Shown here piece after piece: positions 6,442 through 8,215 of a stretch of DNA of 8,215 nt. Numbering within the stretch: the stretch's first letter is position 1; every line of letters starts with the position of its first letter. Location of the stretch: assembly GCA_003224835.1 (NCBI GenBank), contig QHZX01000078.1, positions 8,172 through 16,386 on the forward strand. Reading direction: 5' to 3'. Source of the stretch: Acidobacteriota bacterium. Its GTDB lineage: Bacteria; Acidobacteriota; Terriglobia; Terriglobales; Acidobacteriaceae. The notes under the pieces were generated by a model, which saw nothing but the letters and a program-made list of their open reading frames with translations, searched no databases and was not told where the DNA came from. Both the position numbers and the translations under genes were made by a program.

Positions 6442-7494
6442 ATGAAACGCCCGTCTGCCTGGAAGATTGACAACTACGTCTATCGCGAGTGTCCTCACCC
6501 GGACCGCGAGTACGGCTATGCGGTTTCGCTGCACAATCATTCCTGCCATTCGGTGGAGAGGCTGGCTGCATTAAATCACGTAGTTAAAAAAGCTTTCATG
6601 CGGCCGGTTAGCGGAATCGTGCAACGGTCTTTCGGGCTCGGCGGCGTTTCTAATCTGAATTACGGGGAGATAACGTTCAATCCGCCCTACAGTCCTGAAG
6701 ACGTGTACCACATGGAGGCGACAGCGGCAGCCAAGTGGGGGTTCGACGGGCTTCACCTGGCCATCACCGATCACGACGAATTCGCCGGCAGCCTCGTTTT
6801 GCTGCGCGGCCGTCCCGATCTGAACGGGAGTGTCGCCGTTAGCGAAGAACTGTCGCTCTGGTTTGAGGGGCACCTGTTTCATCTCGGAGTGTGCCAGCTG
6901 CCCGAGAATGAAGCCGAAGCAACACACGCACAAATTCAAGCGGCCGCGAAGGGCAGACGCTACGATGATTTGTTTGAGACGCTCGCGGCTAGCGGCTGCC
7001 TGGTGATCCTGAACCACCCGCTGGTCGCCTGGAAACCGGGAGCACCGGCAATTCCCGTCACCGATCTGCTCTCCCGCTATGGCTGGGCGATTCACGCCTT
7101 AGAAGTCAATGGCATGCGGACGCGCGAGGAAAACGACAGCGTTCTCGAGCTTGCCCGACAGTGGAAGAAACCGGTTGTCGGCGGCGGAGACAGCCATCTT
7201 CTGGTCGCCAGTTCCATTCTCTCTCTGTCGCGTGCGGCCACTTTCAAAGACTTTGTCGCCGAAGTGAAGGACGGCCATGCAGTGCCGTTCATGACACCCG
7301 AATATTTTGCGCCGCTCAAATGGAAACTTACTTTGCGGGTGCTGTTTTTTATCTCGCGTTACCGCCAAATCGCCAGCTACCAGGGACAACCGGTAGCGGC
7401 CATGCTAGAGCGGCGCAAGGTGTTGCTCGATCCCGTGGGGGCGGCGAGCCGCGCATTTCTGGGCGCGGTTTGCGCCCTGGGATTGGCTCGGTGA
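6442..7494 (+). CDS. PHP-domain metal-dependent phosphoesterase (350 aa)
   Basis: A predicted cytosolic metallo-hydrolase of the PHP superfamily, whose members cleave phosphoester bonds with a two- or three-metal centre. The metal-ligand motifs appear in the expected order: SLHNHS (H31, H33), ITDHDE (D110, H111, D112), VSEELS (E135/E136), LFHLGV (H147), LNHP (H192), ALEVNG (E221) and GGGDSHLL (D250, H252). The core, about 28-290, fits a full PHP barrel. Residues 291-350 form an extra tail with hydrophobic stretches (about 294-305 and 338-350) that may contact the membrane. I chose the ATG at 6442; a TTG at 6418 would add eight residues. It is transcribed divergently from the lipid-type operon across a 164-bp shared region, so co-regulation is possible. 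The substrate is unknown. Housekeeping relatives such as YciV/TrpH act on nucleotides and are somewhat shorter. A phospholipid head-group role would be speculation. Confidence 0.85.
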   Translation: MKRPSAWKIDNYVYRECPHPDREYGYAVSLHNHSCHSVERLAALNHVVKKAFMRPVSGIVQRSFGLGGVSNLNYGEITFNPPYSPEDVYHMEATAAAKWGFDGLHLAITDHDEFAGSLVLLRGRPDLNGSVAVSEELSLWFEGHLFHLGVCQLPENEAEATHAQIQAAAKGRRYDDLFETLAASGCLVILNHPLVAWKPGAPAIPVTDLLSRYGWAIHALEVNGMRTREENDSVLELARQWKKPVVGGGDSHLLVASSILSLSRAATFKDFVAEVKDGHAVPFMTPEYFAPLKWKLTLRVLFFISRYRQIASYQGQPVAAMLERRKVLLDPVGAASRAFLGAVCALGLAR

Positions 7495-7512
7495 GCACAA
7501 GCTTTCGCTGCA

Positions 7513-7572
7513 GGACTCGCGAGGGCCAGATAACGAGCGCCGGAGGATACAAAAGAGTCCGGTGGCGAGTCC
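7513..7572. repeat. Nested inverted repeats between convergent genes
   Basis: GGACTCGC (7513-7520) and GCGAGTCC (7565-7572) are perfect 8-bp reverse complements. Inside them, 7538-7544 pairs with 7558-7564 (7 bp with one G-T), so the two helices stack directly on the right side. The element occupies most of the 104-bp gap between the PHP stop and the stop of the convergent secreted-protein gene. It lacks a T-tract on either strand, so it is not a classic intrinsic terminator, though it could stall transcription or stabilise 3' ends. Confidence 0.4.
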
Positions 7573-7598
7573 CATTTCCTGACCATTACTCCTTTCGC

Positions 7599-8015
7599 CT
7601 ACTGCTTTTTCATGTTCATCGGTCTGTTTTTTTCCTGACAAAGCCCGGAGTGCAGCCGCGACTTGCGATTTGAGTAAGTTCCGATCATGCGGTTTTCTCC
7701 GTTAGGACTCAGTGTTGCGCAGTATTCCACGGTGTGGTTTTCGGCAAATAGCAGGAATAAGCGTTTGCCGCTGGCTACGCCTACGATCTTGTATCCATCG
7801 CCGTTGCCGCTCACGTCCCGGCTTCCTTCAGGCTGGATCAGGTGCAAGTCGCCCCATTCCTCCGAATTCCATGTGCCGTTCACATTGATTTCAGGCGGAG
7901 CCTTTTGGGAGTCAAGCCACGCCTTCCCTTCTACCTCCACCTTGGCAGCCGCGATAGAAGTCGGGTAAGAAATGCACAGCAGTAGCAATGCCAGCGCGAA
8001 CGTCAACTGTTTCAT
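7599..8015 (-). CDS. Small secreted beta-rich protein of unknown function (138 aa)
   Basis: An exported protein with a classical signal peptide: MKQ, a hydrophobic core (about 4-16) and cleavage near SIAAA (about 20-24). The mature part has a pattern of tryptophan/glycine-marked strands: NGTWNSEEWGDLHLIQPEG (46-64), then VSG..DGYKIVGVASGKRLFLLF (68-91) and YCATLSPNGENRMIGTYS (97-114). This resembles small bacterial beta-barrel domains built on a G-x-W...WG-x-L-x-L-x-Q...VxG pattern; I cannot name a characterised member. The last ~24 residues are basic and look unstructured. The ATG is supported by AAGGAG (8025-8030) 9 nt upstream. It lies 41 bp downstream of the gene entering from the right edge, on the same strand, and may be co-transcribed with it. 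It is convergent with the PHP gene. Confidence 0.75.
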   Translation of the reverse strand: MKQLTFALALLLLCISYPTSIAAAKVEVEGKAWLDSQKAPPEINVNGTWNSEEWGDLHLIQPEGSRDVSGNGDGYKIVGVASGKRLFLLFAENHTVEYCATLSPNGENRMIGTYSNRKSRLHSGLCQEKNRPMNMKKQ

Positions 8016-8024
8016 GAGAGATGT

Positions 8025-8030
8025 CTCCTT
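8025..8030 (-). promoter_or_regulatory. Shine-Dalgarno of the small secreted protein
   Basis: AAGGAG on the minus strand is spaced 9 nt from the ATG at 8015, which confirms that start. Confidence 0.7.
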
Positions 8031-8056
8031 ATCTTTCCCGGAGTGCGCCGAGATAT

Positions 8057-8215
8057 CTACGATCTTGTTAAGCTTTTTGGATATCCGATCAAATAGGTAA
8101 CCGGCGCCCGTCTAGCGGGAAGTTCACCGATCTGCCACTGGTAGTGGCCAGAGCTAAGTTTTTCTACAATTTCACGCAGTTCCTGTGGCTGGTATGTCCG
8201 CAGGCAAGATACGAC
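8057..8215 (-). CDS. C-terminal tail of a gene entering from the right edge, possibly a SAM-dependent methyltransferase
   Basis: An open frame of 52 codons runs from the window edge to a TAG at 8057-8059, with no internal stop; no start is present, so this is a 3' fragment. The peptide begins VVSCLRTYQPQELREIVEKL and continues with a YQWQIG strand and APVTYLIGYPKS near the end. A helix led by (R)TYxPxELR followed by YxW and a final TYLIG strand resembles the C-terminal end of many class I SAM-dependent methyltransferases, where the last two strands of the Rossmann-like sheet follow such a helix. The catalytic and SAM-binding motifs would lie outside the window, so the assignment is tentative. 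The reading frame itself is well supported by composition and by its stop lying just ahead of the next gene. Confidence 0.5.
   Translation of the reverse strand, partial: VVSCLRTYQPQELREIVEKLSSGHYQWQIGELPARRAPVTYLIGYPKSLTRS

Noticed and set aside
6571..7095. A 174-codon minus-strand frame opposite the PHP gene
   Set aside because: The PHP frame carries all metal-ligand motifs in order; the antisense frame shows no motif and appears to be a shadow.
7601..7640. T-rich stretch (including T7 at 7625-7631) as an intrinsic terminator for the PHP gene
   Set aside because: It is about 55 bp past the nested repeats with no GC-rich hairpin directly before it, and it lies inside the 3' end of the convergent coding sequence.

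Overview
The window looks like a chromosomal segment of a Gram-negative bacterium, most likely a soil Acidobacteriota. This is an inference from three things: the protein families present (outer-membrane-type lipid carriers, an HpnN-like RND exporter, a Tes-like radical SAM enzyme), the moderate GC content, and the frequent GTG starts. No marker gene is present to settle it.

The core (512-6277, minus strand) is a tightly coupled four-gene operon. In transcription order it holds a large radical SAM protein of the tetraether-lipid-synthase (Tes/MJ0619) type, a LolA-like periplasmic lipid or lipoprotein carrier, a FabZ-type 3-hydroxyacyl-ACP dehydratase, and a 12-TM MMPL/RND exporter resembling the hopanoid transporter HpnN. 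The first two junctions are 4-nt GTGA overlaps and the third is a 1-nt TAATG overlap. The set reads as acyl-chain modification (radical SAM, dehydratase) coupled to lipid trafficking towards the outer membrane (exporter, LolA-like carrier). My working hypothesis is a bacterial system that makes and moves an unusual membrane lipid, possibly a membrane-spanning one.

Downstream of the operon (1-386, minus) is the N-terminal part of a secreted protein of unknown function. It follows a 125-bp gap with a weak candidate promoter and a 7-bp inverted repeat. Upstream of the operon, a 164-bp divergent intergenic region (6278-6441) carries a good Shine-Dalgarno for the radical SAM gene, a leader hairpin with a C8/G8 homopolymer in its loop, and weak candidate promoters. 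It separates the operon from a plus-strand PHP-domain metallo-phosphoesterase (6442-7494).

The right end holds a small secreted beta-rich protein (7599-8015, minus). Upstream of it, in the same direction, is the C-terminal tail of a gene that enters from the right edge (8057-8215, minus) and may be a SAM-dependent methyltransferase. The 104-bp gap between the convergent PHP and secreted-protein genes contains nested inverted repeats. I saw no rRNA, tRNA, CRISPR array, insertion sequence or recognisable riboswitch.
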